From assembly GCF_019929345.1 (NCBI RefSeq), contig NZ_JAHZPJ010000007.1:30074-94073 (forward strand): DNA of 64,000 bases, given 5' to 3'. Both the position numbers and the translations under genes were made by a program. Below are positions 26,695-35,278 of this stretch, in pieces. This DNA is from Streptococcus oralis (GTDB taxonomy: Bacteria > Bacillota > Bacilli > Lactobacillales > Streptococcaceae). Position 1 is the first letter of the stretch, and the number at the start of each line of letters is the position of its first letter. The notes below the pieces were generated by a model. The model was not told where the DNA came from and ran no database searches. It saw nothing but the letters and a program-made list of their open reading frames with translations.

Positions 26695-27150
26695 ATGGCT
26701 AAAATTGGATTAAACTACGGAGAAAAACTTCAAATTGCAGATAAAACGTATCGAGTTATTTCAGAAGGTCTAAACATCCCTCAAGTCTTTGGAAAATTGA
26801 CTTTCCGAGGAATTGAGGGAACAGATACCATCTATGAAATTGACCGTTCCCAACGCAATCCTGACGGATCCTACGTTCAAGTTAATACGGGGGAAATTCG
26901 GGGTGTTGTGGTAGGGATTCATTCTTCAGTCCAACATGAAACTCTCTTTTTCACCATTGCCGATATGGCAGAGTCTGAAATCGAAGACTTGGGACTTAAG
27001 TACCGTGAAGAAGTGGAGCTAGAAGACATTGTCGTAACCCATACTCACGTTAACCGAAATGATATCTATAAGCTCTTTGCTTCTAAGATTAAGAAAAAAG
27101 GTGCAAGTCCTAAAGACTCTAAACCTGTAGAAAACAAGAAAGAAAACTAG
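26695..27150 (+). CDS. ICE conserved protein, Orf22-like
   Basis: 151 residues, GEKLQIADKTYRVISEGLNIPQVFG at the start, central beta-rich region with VVVGIHSSVQHETLF, and a basic C-terminal tail rich in Lys (IKKKGASPKDSKP). It lies between the DUF961-like gene and the coupling protein gene, the Orf22 position of Tn916-type modules. AGGAG precedes the ATG. Function unknown. Confidence 0.65.
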   Translation: MAKIGLNYGEKLQIADKTYRVISEGLNIPQVFGKLTFRGIEGTDTIYEIDRSQRNPDGSYVQVNTGEIRGVVVGIHSSVQHETLFFTIADMAESEIEDLGLKYREEVELEDIVVTHTHVNRNDIYKLFASKIKKKGASPKDSKPVENKKEN

Positions 27151-27160
27151 GAGGTGACAC

Positions 27161-28849
27161 ATGAAACTCTTTACCTACCGTGGACAAAGAGTTCAACTCT
27201 ATCATCGACATATCAAGGCAATCACTTGGTTTATCTTGTGGTCGCCTTTTTTATTTGCCTTAGCTTACTACGGCTATCAACATCACTTGGAACTACAAGC
27301 CCAACCCTTTCCCAAAACCTACTACTTAGTTGCCTTTGCCTTACTATCCGCTCTTATCTCTCAAATCCTGAATTGGATTTGCTACGAGAAACTACTCGCT
27401 TTTCAAAAACTCAATAACTTGCGAATTCTCTCTCGTTTTCTCTTAGAAAACAATCTCTACCTAGTCAAGAAAGTCAAACGAGAGAAAAGGATGATAGAGA
27501 AAATCAGGCTTCCTCAAGTCTATCTCAAACAATCTCGTTATGGTTTGGAAGTCAGTTTTATCCTAGAAGGCAATAAGTTTCAAGATCGATTTCTCAATCT
27601 TGGGGCAACCCTTGAAATCATGTTTAATGGTGACTTTCGAAATAAAACCTTTGATAAACGTTTTATTAAGTACGATATCGCCATCAATCGGATTGATAGC
27701 CGTATTAGAATCGACCAAGTAGTGGTTGACGGTTCAAAACTCCAACTCATGAAAGATGTTGTTTGGGACTTTATCGAAGAACCACATTTGTTAATTGGTG
27801 GAGGCACAGGAGGAGGGAAGACGATTCTTCTCATGTCTATCATCTATGCTCTTGCTAAGGTTGGTTTTATTGATATTTGTGATCCGAAAAACTCAGATCT
27901 AGCTGGTTTGAAAAAAATCCCTGTCTTTCATGATCGAGTCTTTACCAGTAAGGAAGATATTATCCAGTGCTTTAGGGAAAATGTGGAGTTCATGGAGAAA
28001 CGCTATGAACTCATGTCTACCTCTCCTAAGTTTCAAGCTGGGAAGAACTTTACGTATTACGGGATGAAGCCTAAATTCATTCTGGTAGATGAATGGGCAG
28101 CCCTCATCGCTAAAATCGATCGGGATTATAGCCTACAAGCAGAAGTCACCGAATACCTTACCCAACTAGTCCTAGAAGGTCGTCAAGCTGGAGTTTATGT
28201 GATTTTTGCCATGCAACGTCCTGACGGGGAATTTGTCAAAACTGCTCTTAGGGATAACTTTATGAAGCGTCTCTCAGTCGGTCATTTAGAATCAACAGGC
28301 TATGACATGATGTTTGGAGATGCCAATAAAACCAAAGAGTTCAAAAAACTGGATGAAATCAATGGCGTTAAGGTCAAGGGACGGGGTTACATTGCAAACA
28401 ACGGAGACTTGGCTGGGGAGTTTTTCTCACCTTATGTACCATTGAATCAAGGCTTTTCTTTCTATGAAGCCTACTCGCAAATTCCCATTTTAGAATTTGA
28501 AGGAGAAGAGTTTTCTGTCTTTAAAGACTATGACTCACTAGTCCCAACAAAAGAATTAATAGAAGAGGTAGAACAGTTAGAAAACCATATCAACCAACGA
28601 CCACTAAAGGATTTTGCAGAAGAGCAGGAACTAAAAGTCGCAACACTTCGAAAGATTATCTATCTCTTAGAAGAACAAGGAATTAATTTTGACCGTTCTG
28701 ACTCAGCTATTTTGGTGACTCCTCTTCAAGAAGAACTCCTTCTGGAAACTCTGATTCACTTTGAAGAAGGCGGACGAAGATCTTATGCTAAAGCTGTACA
28801 AATGGCTCTTAGTCATCAGGAACTAGGACAAGGGCAAGGGCAAGCCTGA
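27161..28849 (+). CDS. FtsK/SpoIIIE-type coupling protein
   Basis: 562 residues. Two N-terminal transmembrane segments (about 20-70) are followed by a motor domain with Walker A GGGTGGGKT (about 211-219), Walker B FILVDEWAAL and a conserved arginine-rich LVLEGRQAGVYVIFAMQRPDGEFV segment. It is the Tn916 Orf21 / ICESt3 counterpart that brings the relaxase-DNA complex to the transfer channel. An oriT-like region and the relaxase gene follow. Membrane-bound ATPase. Confidence 0.92.
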   Translation: MKLFTYRGQRVQLYHRHIKAITWFILWSPFLFALAYYGYQHHLELQAQPFPKTYYLVAFALLSALISQILNWICYEKLLAFQKLNNLRILSRFLLENNLYLVKKVKREKRMIEKIRLPQVYLKQSRYGLEVSFILEGNKFQDRFLNLGATLEIMFNGDFRNKTFDKRFIKYDIAINRIDSRIRIDQVVVDGSKLQLMKDVVWDFIEEPHLLIGGGTGGGKTILLMSIIYALAKVGFIDICDPKNSDLAGLKKIPVFHDRVFTSKEDIIQCFRENVEFMEKRYELMSTSPKFQAGKNFTYYGMKPKFILVDEWAALIAKIDRDYSLQAEVTEYLTQLVLEGRQAGVYVIFAMQRPDGEFVKTALRDNFMKRLSVGHLESTGYDMMFGDANKTKEFKKLDEINGVKVKGRGYIANNGDLAGEFFSPYVPLNQGFSFYEAYSQIPILEFEGEEFSVFKDYDSLVPTKELIEEVEQLENHINQRPLKDFAEEQELKVATLRKIIYLLEEQGINFDRSDSAILVTPLQEELLLETLIHFEEGGRRSYAKAVQMALSHQELGQGQGQA

Positions 28850-29049
28850 CGGCAAGTCAGGCGCAGACCGTAGCCCGAAGTTCCTAGTTCTTGATGATGA
28901 AACCCCCGATTTCTAATAGGGGGGTTACATTTGGCAAAATGGCAAAGTCCAACCCTCCTCATTCCTTGTGGGCGTAAGGATTGCGGATTTTAGAAAGTGT
29001 GTCACTTTGGCAAAAAAAGTGTGTCACTCATAAAAAAGGAGGTGTCCCC
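28850..29049 (+). other. Probable oriT region between coupling protein and relaxase genes
   Basis: About 200 bp with no gene, in the place where Tn916-type elements carry oriT. It holds a CCCCC-GGGGG hairpin (around 28904-28925), the repeated words TTGGCAAAATGGCAAAG (28931-28947), and two 13-bp direct copies of AAAGTGTGTCACT (28994-29006, 29016-29028), typical relaxase-binding iterons. The nick site cannot be fixed by reading. Confidence 0.65.
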
Positions 29050-29053
29050 ATGA

Positions 29054-30286
29054 ATGGATAAAATCAGCCCATTCAATCTTAAGAAATTTCGTCAAGAAAC
29101 AGGCATGAGCCAAAAACAATTTGCAGAAGCGGTTGACCTACCCACTAGAACCTATCGCTCCTACGAAGCTGGCGAAAGAGGATTGAGCATTGAAAAGTTC
29201 CGTGACCTAAAAGCCAAACTAGGCTTTCATAGAGAGCATGAAAAACAAAGTTTGCGTGCTCGGATTGACTACTTGCGAATCTCTTTTCCTGCTCTACGTG
29301 ACTTAGAGTCTTTCTGTGAAAACTTTCTCTTCTGTCATCTGAGCGAATTTAGCGCTCAAGAAACACGGCTCATGAACTACACCCATCTTTGGCAACGAGG
29401 TAATATTTGGATTTTTGATTTCTTTGATAAAGCAGAAACCAAAGACTACCAATCCTGTCTTCAACTATCAGGACAAGGGTGCCGTGAGTTGGAAGTACTC
29501 CTAGAATACAGGGGAATCACTTGGCAGGCCTTCCTTCAGAATCTCTTCTATGCTTATGAAGATTGCCGAATTAAGAGGTTAGATATTGCTCTGGATGAGC
29601 TCTACAAAGGATTTGGAAAAGAAGATCAGCAGATTCATATCCCTAAGTTAATTGAGAAGCTCTACGCTAAGGAAATAGTTCTTAATACCTTTCGGAAGTG
29701 GAATGTAACAGGGGGTGGCTCATTTATTGATAATGAGGATATGGAAGCCAATCACGGTTTATCTCTCTACTTTGGCTCAAGGCAAAGCCAACTCTACTTT
29801 AACTTTTACGAGAAACGCTATGAACTAGCCCGTCAAGAAAATATCTCCTTGGAAGAATCCTTGGAGATTTTTGGTATTTGGAATCGCTACGAACTTCGCT
29901 TTTCAGACCAGAAAGCACACGGAGCTATCGAGGAATACATCAACGGTGTAGACCTTGGGGAAATCGCTCGTGGAGTTATCAATCATGAAATGCAAGTCTA
30001 TGATGGAATCAATCAATTTGGAGCTTATAAGCCTGACCAGAAATGGCAACAACTTTTTGGTGGGGTAGAACCCTTGAAACTCTCAACCAGTCCTCAACCC
30101 TACTCTATTGAACGAACCATTCGCTGGCTGACCTATCAAGTAGCAAACTCTCTTGCTTTAGTTTCAGAAGCTGATCGTATCATGCAGACCGAATACATGA
30201 AGATGATACAAAATAGCGGGGAAATTACAGATCGTGGGAAGGCAATGTTAAAACTACTCAAAGCTAGTAAACATTATGAACATTAG
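29054..30286 (+). CDS. MobT-family relaxase (Rep_trans type)
   Basis: 410 residues. An N-terminal XRE-like helix-turn-helix (MSQKQFAEAVDLPTRTYRSYEAGERG) is joined to a Rep_trans replication-initiator domain with RIDYLRISFP, IKRLDIALDE (metal-binding region near residue 175) and WNRYELRF. It is the Orf20-type relaxase that nicks oriT and starts transfer. The chosen ATG at 29054 has GGAGG 11 bp upstream. A second ATG four bases earlier makes only a three-codon peptide and may tune initiation. Confidence 0.92.
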   Translation: MDKISPFNLKKFRQETGMSQKQFAEAVDLPTRTYRSYEAGERGLSIEKFRDLKAKLGFHREHEKQSLRARIDYLRISFPALRDLESFCENFLFCHLSEFSAQETRLMNYTHLWQRGNIWIFDFFDKAETKDYQSCLQLSGQGCRELEVLLEYRGITWQAFLQNLFYAYEDCRIKRLDIALDELYKGFGKEDQQIHIPKLIEKLYAKEIVLNTFRKWNVTGGGSFIDNEDMEANHGLSLYFGSRQSQLYFNFYEKRYELARQENISLEESLEIFGIWNRYELRFSDQKAHGAIEEYINGVDLGEIARGVINHEMQVYDGINQFGAYKPDQKWQQLFGGVEPLKLSTSPQPYSIERTIRWLTYQVANSLALVSEADRIMQTEYMKMIQNSGEITDRGKAMLKLLKASKHYEH

Positions 30287-30301
30287 AAAGGAAAACAACC
30301 A

Positions 30302-30535
30302 ATGGAATACAAAGTTGAGATTAATTCACTAGAAAACTTTAAAGCTTGGTCAGGCGGATTAACAACTCTAAACACTGTTCGTGAACGTGGAGGATTGGAT
30401 ACCCTCACCATTATTTGTGAGGATATCTTCTGTGGGGATACCCCAACGGAAACTCAAATCAATGATTGGCTCTGGTTTGATTCTGATTTTATCTTCCAAG
30501 CACTTGGCTATGATGTTCTTCTAGAGGCTTCTTAA
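30302..30535 (+). CDS. Small acidic protein after the relaxase
   Basis: 77 residues, acidic, with a helical and aromatic C-terminus (NDWLWFDSDFIFQALGYD). GAAAGGA precedes the ATG. It lies 15 bp after the relaxase gene and 1 bp before the next gene. Its size and acidity recall small ICE proteins such as antirestriction or relaxosome helpers, but no motif proves that. Not recognised. Confidence 0.55.
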   Translation: MEYKVEINSLENFKAWSGGLTTLNTVRERGGLDTLTIICEDIFCGDTPTETQINDWLWFDSDFIFQALGYDVLLEAS

Positions 30536-30536
30536 A

Positions 30537-31094
30537 TTGCTTAAGAAAATCTATCAAGCAGACTTCTTTCTCTTACCTGACAAAGAGTTTTGGCATTTCT
30601 ACATTCTTTTAAGAAAGGGAAAGGAATTCTACTATGAATGTGCTGGAAGATGCACCGAAAAAGAACCAAATTCTAAAGGCCTCTATAGCTACGAACATGC
30701 TTGTTTCACGTTAGAAGGACAAGTTCTTTCCCTCAATCAAAAGATGCGTCCCTCACTTATTGCTTACATCCAACAAACCATCAAGCAAAATCAAGAACAA
30801 TTTAGAAAGGAAATCGAAATGGCAACAAAAATAACCTTCACCCGACAAGTAGAACAAGTCGCTAATGAATTAGGTGAATCTCTCAAAAAGAAAGATTATA
30901 AAGATTCATGGACAAAAGCAGGTGAATTAAATAGCTTGCTGAAAAAAGAAGAAGCAAAGACTTTAGCTCCCCAATTACTGGAACAACTCCAATACGAGCT
31001 AAAAGGCTATTACTTTATCAATTCAGAAATGGAAAAACTTAATAAACGATTCTATGCAAAAGGAACCAAACTTATTGAGTTAGCCCAAGTGTAA
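30537..31094 (+). CDS. Hypothetical transfer-region protein with likely internal start
   Basis: 185 residues from a TTG start at 30537 just after the previous stop. The first ~90 residues form one apparent domain with two cysteines (YYECAGRCTEKE). The second part begins at an ATG at 30819 with AAAGGA upstream (MATKITFTRQVEQVANELG), so a 91-residue protein may also be made. Both parts are helical and polar. No family recognised. Confidence 0.55.
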   Translation: MLKKIYQADFFLLPDKEFWHFYILLRKGKEFYYECAGRCTEKEPNSKGLYSYEHACFTLEGQVLSLNQKMRPSLIAYIQQTIKQNQEQFRKEIEMATKITFTRQVEQVANELGESLKKKDYKDSWTKAGELNSLLKKEEAKTLAPQLLEQLQYELKGYYFINSEMEKLNKRFYAKGTKLIELAQV

Positions 31095-31105
31095 CAGGAG
31101 GAACT

Positions 31106-32101
31106 ATGGACAATTTAAAATCCTATCTCTTAAAAGTGAAGCAATTTCTAGAACAATTTAAAAAATTTGAACAGAAAAAGAAACCTCCAAAACTTAAAAT
31201 CCTTACCAAAAAACAAGTTAATCTTGCCGTAGTTGGCGGGATCTGTTTCCTTCTCCTAATCGGGCTCATGGGCTCCATTCGAGCTATCACTCTGTCAAAT
31301 CAGGTTTCAAGTCTAAAAACAAGCATTGAAAACTTTGAAAAGGAAAAATCAGACACTTCTTCAACTACTAGGCAATATGACTACCGTCTACAATACTATC
31401 TAAACGATTTTGTTTATGCTTACTTTACCCTCTCACAAGAAAATAATAAGCAAACCGAACAAATTAATCATCTAAATTCCTTTTATGGTGCCCTTCCTGA
31501 CACCAAGTCACAAGGGCAAGTCCGAAACCCTAGCGAGGTGATTTATTCGCAACTCGTCACTGTAACAGATAAAGTGGCAACCTACCGTGTCAAATACAAG
31601 GAATGGATCAAAAAGGACAACAACACCGAGAAAAAGGAAATCACAACAGGATTTAATATTCCTTTTGAGGAAGTTAATGGTAAATATCGTATCGCTGGTC
31701 TACCTTGGTTTTCAAGTCTTGACTCCTCACAAGCAACTCCATCTTCAAAAGACGAGCAATTGACCCTGTCAGCAACCGATCGTCTATCTGAGGATGAACA
31801 TAAGAAAGTAGACAAGTTTTTAACTATCTTTTTCACCAACTACACTACAAATCAAGACAATCTGAATTTGATTGCTAAAGGTGTTTCTGTAGTCGCAAAT
31901 ACTACCTTTAAAAGTATTGACTACACCTATCTAAAAGAAGATGGGGAAAAACTTATCGCAACTGTTCAAGTTACTTTTGAAGTAGGGGCTTCGACTCATT
32001 CAGAGAATTTCACTCTCACGCTAACTCAAAATAACGGAACTTACTTTGTAGATGAGTTAGCACACACCATTCCTCTTAACTACGCAAAACAAGAAAAATA
32101 A
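31106..32101 (+). CDS. VirB8/TcpC-like conjugal transfer protein
   Basis: 331 residues. A basic cytoplasmic N-terminus, one transmembrane helix (about 36-57, VGGICFLLLIGLMGSI), then a coiled-coil-like linker and two extracytoplasmic domains of the NTF2-like fold as in TcpC and ICESt3 OrfG. It is a bitopic channel component facing the cell wall. Upstream AGGAGG and 11-bp spacing to the previous gene indicate the same transcript. Confidence 0.85.
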   Translation: MDNLKSYLLKVKQFLEQFKKFEQKKKPPKLKILTKKQVNLAVVGGICFLLLIGLMGSIRAITLSNQVSSLKTSIENFEKEKSDTSSTTRQYDYRLQYYLNDFVYAYFTLSQENNKQTEQINHLNSFYGALPDTKSQGQVRNPSEVIYSQLVTVTDKVATYRVKYKEWIKKDNNTEKKEITTGFNIPFEEVNGKYRIAGLPWFSSLDSSQATPSSKDEQLTLSATDRLSEDEHKKVDKFLTIFFTNYTTNQDNLNLIAKGVSVVANTTFKSIDYTYLKEDGEKLIATVQVTFEVGASTHSENFTLTLTQNNGTYFVDELAHTIPLNYAKQEK

Positions 32102-32112
32102 AGGAGAACAAT

Positions 32113-32337
32113 ATGAACACAGAAAATCTACGAGCCTTCCTACAAGGAGACGCTGTTTGGGTACTAGGAGCAATTGCCGTCCTACTTGCAGTTAAAGCTT
32201 GGCGCAACAGCTCCTGGATCCAACTATTTTCAGTAGTTTGTTTTTATGCTGTCATTGTCTCACTCACAAAAGGACAAGACATTCTAAAAGCATTTGGCTG
32301 GTTCCTTCGTCTCTTTGGGATTGAAACAGGACTCTAA
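32113..32337 (+). CDS. Small membrane protein of the transfer channel
   Basis: 74 residues with two hydrophobic helices (about 15-30 and 38-52, IQLFSVVCFYAVIVSL). AAGGAG precedes the ATG. The position between VirB8- and TcpE-like genes matches the small OrfF-type membrane proteins of ICESt3-like elements. Confidence 0.7.
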   Translation: MNTENLRAFLQGDAVWVLGAIAVLLAVKAWRNSSWIQLFSVVCFYAVIVSLTKGQDILKAFGWFLRLFGIETGL

Positions 32338-32339
32338 CT

Positions 32340-32750
32340 ATGAAAGATGAAAAACTGTATGATTACGCCAAGGGGCTTAACGCCCCTTATTGGATTCAAG
32401 AGATAAAAACTAAAAAAGGCACTCGCATTTGGTACTTTGCTACACCCGTGCAACTGTCTTTTTTTATAGTCTTTATCTTCATCTTTGTAACCATGCTCTT
32501 AGCTGGTGGTTTTATTCTTGTACCTCTAGCTAAAGCCACTCACTCGATTTCGTTAATTCTCTACTGGTTTATCCCTTATAAGCTAGCAAAATTTTATACA
32601 GAATACGAACCACATGGAAAGAAAATGCATCTCTTTTTAGCAGATTATCTAATCTACTGTTGGGATTTTAAACTCAATAAAAAAGCAATCTACCATGAAG
32701 ATCGTATTGAACCAGTTGAAGAAATTGTATTCGAAAAAACAAACCTCTAG
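32340..32750 (+). CDS. TcpE-like membrane protein
   Basis: 136 residues, two adjacent hydrophobic segments (about 39-78, FFIVFIFIFVTMLLAGG and the next helix) and a C-terminal cytoplasmic region. It begins 2 bp after the preceding stop. TcpE/Orf17-type proteins lie directly before the VirB4 ATPase in Tn916-like modules, as here. Confidence 0.78.
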   Translation: MKDEKLYDYAKGLNAPYWIQEIKTKKGTRIWYFATPVQLSFFIVFIFIFVTMLLAGGFILVPLAKATHSISLILYWFIPYKLAKFYTEYEPHGKKMHLFLADYLIYCWDFKLNKKAIYHEDRIEPVEEIVFEKTNL

Positions 32751-32762
32751 AAAGGAGGACCT

Positions 32763-35267
32763 ATGTCTCTAACACTAACTTATCCCATCCTACAAACTCA
32801 TGACAATCTTGTCTTGAAACGGGATCGGTCAGTAATGGCCTACTACCGTATTCCAAATACCCCAATCACCATCACAGATGACGAACGAAAAAATAAGCAC
32901 AAATTAACCGTCGCTCAAATGATGAAGAAACTTCAAAAAAATCAATATTTTGAGGTTTCCCTCATTCCTAAGGACTATCTTTTAGAGGAAAAATTAAAGG
33001 ACTTCTCAGAAGCGCTAGCGGATGATAGTAGAGAGCTTGGTGAAGAACTCCTCCTCTACACCGTTGACCATTTAACAAATGAAATGGAAATCCCTTATCA
33101 ATTTGATTGGGTGATTGGAGTTAACCTAAGAAAACAAAATCATGGGCAAACAATCAAAGAATTAGCCCTTGAAAGCCTAACTGATTTTTCCGAAAAAATC
33201 GCTCAGGGATTTGGCTACGAATATGAACTCGCCAAAAACTGGTATGAGGACTACCGTGCAGATGAGTTTACCATTTACCAAGCCCTCGCTCCCTTACGAG
33301 CAAAAGCCTTATCGGATGAGGAATTGTTCTACTACCAACGGATGCAATATCTCCGCTATATTCCCCACTACAAAAAGGAAGTCCTCGCCAATCGTTCCCA
33401 ATTTAACATCACGGATACTCTAATCAAAGTCACCAAGGGTGGCTTTTTAAAACTAGAAAGTCCTTATGGTTCTTCTTTTGTAACCATTCTTCCTGTTGGA
33501 AAATTTCCCATTCAGTTTAACAGCTTTCATCTAGGAGAATTTGTCCAACGGCTTAACTTCCCAGTTGAATTGCGTATTAAGGCAGAATTTATTGATAACA
33601 ATAAAATTAAAGGGAAAATGGGACGGTCCAATACCCGCTATCGCAATATTATGGAAGAGGCAGAAAATACTGATACTGTCCAACAAGATGAAATCATCAT
33701 GGGGTCACTTTCTCTGAAAGACTTAATGAAGAAGGTAGGAAATAAGGAAAATATCATCGAATACGGAGCTTATCTTATTGTCTCTGCTTCCAGCATTGGA
33801 CAACTACGCCAACGTAGACAAGTAGTTCTCAATTACTTTGATGATATGGGCGTTGAAATCAGCGAAGCTAGCCAAGATGCACCCTATCTTTTTCAAGCTC
33901 TCCTCTATGGTCAGCATCTTCAAAAGAAAACGAGAACTTGGACTCATATGGTAACTCCTCGTGGTTTCTCAGAACTGATGCCCTTTACCAATAGCTCTTC
34001 AGGAAATCGGATTGGCTGGTATATCGGACGAGTAGACAACTGGACAGGGCGTTGGGATTCGATTGAAAAAGCTATCGAATCCTCCAAAAACATTGTTCTA
34101 TATAATGCCACTGTTGGAAACAAAGAGGATATCGCTGGTAAAATCACTAAAAACCCACACATCATCATCACAGGTGCTACTGGACAAGGAAAATCCTTCT
34201 TGGCTCAGATTATTTTCTTGAGCGTTGCCCTGCAAAATGTCAAAACCCTCTACATTGACCCGAAACGAGAACTCAGAAATCACTACCAACAAGTGATTCA
34301 CTCGCCAGAATTTGCAAGGCTCTACCCTGAACGTAAGAAACAGATTGACGCATTTAACTTTGTTACTCTTGATAGCTCACTATCTTCTAACCATGGGGTT
34401 TTGGATCCTATCGTCGTTCTTGAGAAAGAACAAGCAGTCGAAGTCGCAAAAAATATGTTGGAATTTCTCCTGCAAGCCGTAGATGATGTTACCATGGATC
34501 AAAAGACAGCCATTACAGAGGCTATAAACATCATTGCAGAGAAAAGAGAGCAAGGTCAAGCTGTTGGATTTAAACAGGTCTTAGAACGCTTGAAAATGGA
34601 TGAAAAGGACGACATTGCTTCTGTTGGACGTTATCTAACTTCTATTGTCACGAATTCCATCTTGGAACTTGCCTTTTCAGATGGAACCACTCAAGGACTC
34701 AACTATGATTCCAGAGTAACAATTCTAGAAGTTAACAACCTTAAGCTCCCTAAGGATAATTCCACAAAGATTTCCGATCACGAAAGAAATTCTATTGCTC
34801 TCATGTTTGCGCTTGGTGCCTTTTGTACCCATTTTGGAGAGCGCAATGAAAATGAGGATACCATCGAATTTTTCGATGAAGCATGGATTCTGATGAAATC
34901 CGCAGAAGGAAAAGCCGTTATAAAAAACATGAGACGTATTGGGCGTTCAAAAAACAATACCCTTGCACTCATTACTCAGTCTGTACATGATGCTGAAAAT
35001 GATGATGACACGACGGGTTTTGGAACCATATTTGCCTTTTACGAAAAGTCAGAAAGAGAAGATATTCTTCGTCACGTTAACCTAGAAGTCAACGAACAAA
35101 ACCTAGAATGGATTGATAACATGATTTCAGGGCAATGCCTCTACTATGACGTCTATGGCAACCTCAACATGATTTCTATTCACAATCTTTTTGAAGATAT
35201 TGATATGCTACTAAAACCTATGAAAGCAACAGTTTCTTCAAGTCTTGAAAATAAATACGCTAGTTAG
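32763..35267 (+). CDS. VirB4-type conjugation ATPase
   Basis: 834 residues, cytoplasmic motor of the transfer channel. The C-terminal ATPase half has Walker A ITGATGQGKSFLAQ (about 466-479), Walker B TIEFFDEAWILM (about 700-711) and the arginine-rich KNMRRIGRSKNNTLALITQS. The N-terminal half holds the VirB4/CagE-type domain. It is the Tn916 Orf16 counterpart. AAAGGAGG precedes the ATG. Confidence 0.93.
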   Translation: MSLTLTYPILQTHDNLVLKRDRSVMAYYRIPNTPITITDDERKNKHKLTVAQMMKKLQKNQYFEVSLIPKDYLLEEKLKDFSEALADDSRELGEELLLYTVDHLTNEMEIPYQFDWVIGVNLRKQNHGQTIKELALESLTDFSEKIAQGFGYEYELAKNWYEDYRADEFTIYQALAPLRAKALSDEELFYYQRMQYLRYIPHYKKEVLANRSQFNITDTLIKVTKGGFLKLESPYGSSFVTILPVGKFPIQFNSFHLGEFVQRLNFPVELRIKAEFIDNNKIKGKMGRSNTRYRNIMEEAENTDTVQQDEIIMGSLSLKDLMKKVGNKENIIEYGAYLIVSASSIGQLRQRRQVVLNYFDDMGVEISEASQDAPYLFQALLYGQHLQKKTRTWTHMVTPRGFSELMPFTNSSSGNRIGWYIGRVDNWTGRWDSIEKAIESSKNIVLYNATVGNKEDIAGKITKNPHIIITGATGQGKSFLAQIIFLSVALQNVKTLYIDPKRELRNHYQQVIHSPEFARLYPERKKQIDAFNFVTLDSSLSSNHGVLDPIVVLEKEQAVEVAKNMLEFLLQAVDDVTMDQKTAITEAINIIAEKREQGQAVGFKQVLERLKMDEKDDIASVGRYLTSIVTNSILELAFSDGTTQGLNYDSRVTILEVNNLKLPKDNSTKISDHERNSIALMFALGAFCTHFGERNENEDTIEFFDEAWILMKSAEGKAVIKNMRRIGRSKNNTLALITQSVHDAENDDDTTGFGTIFAFYEKSEREDILRHVNLEVNEQNLEWIDNMISGQCLYYDVYGNLNMISIHNLFEDIDMLLKPMKATVSSSLENKYAS

Positions 35268-35278
35268 GAGGTGAAACC

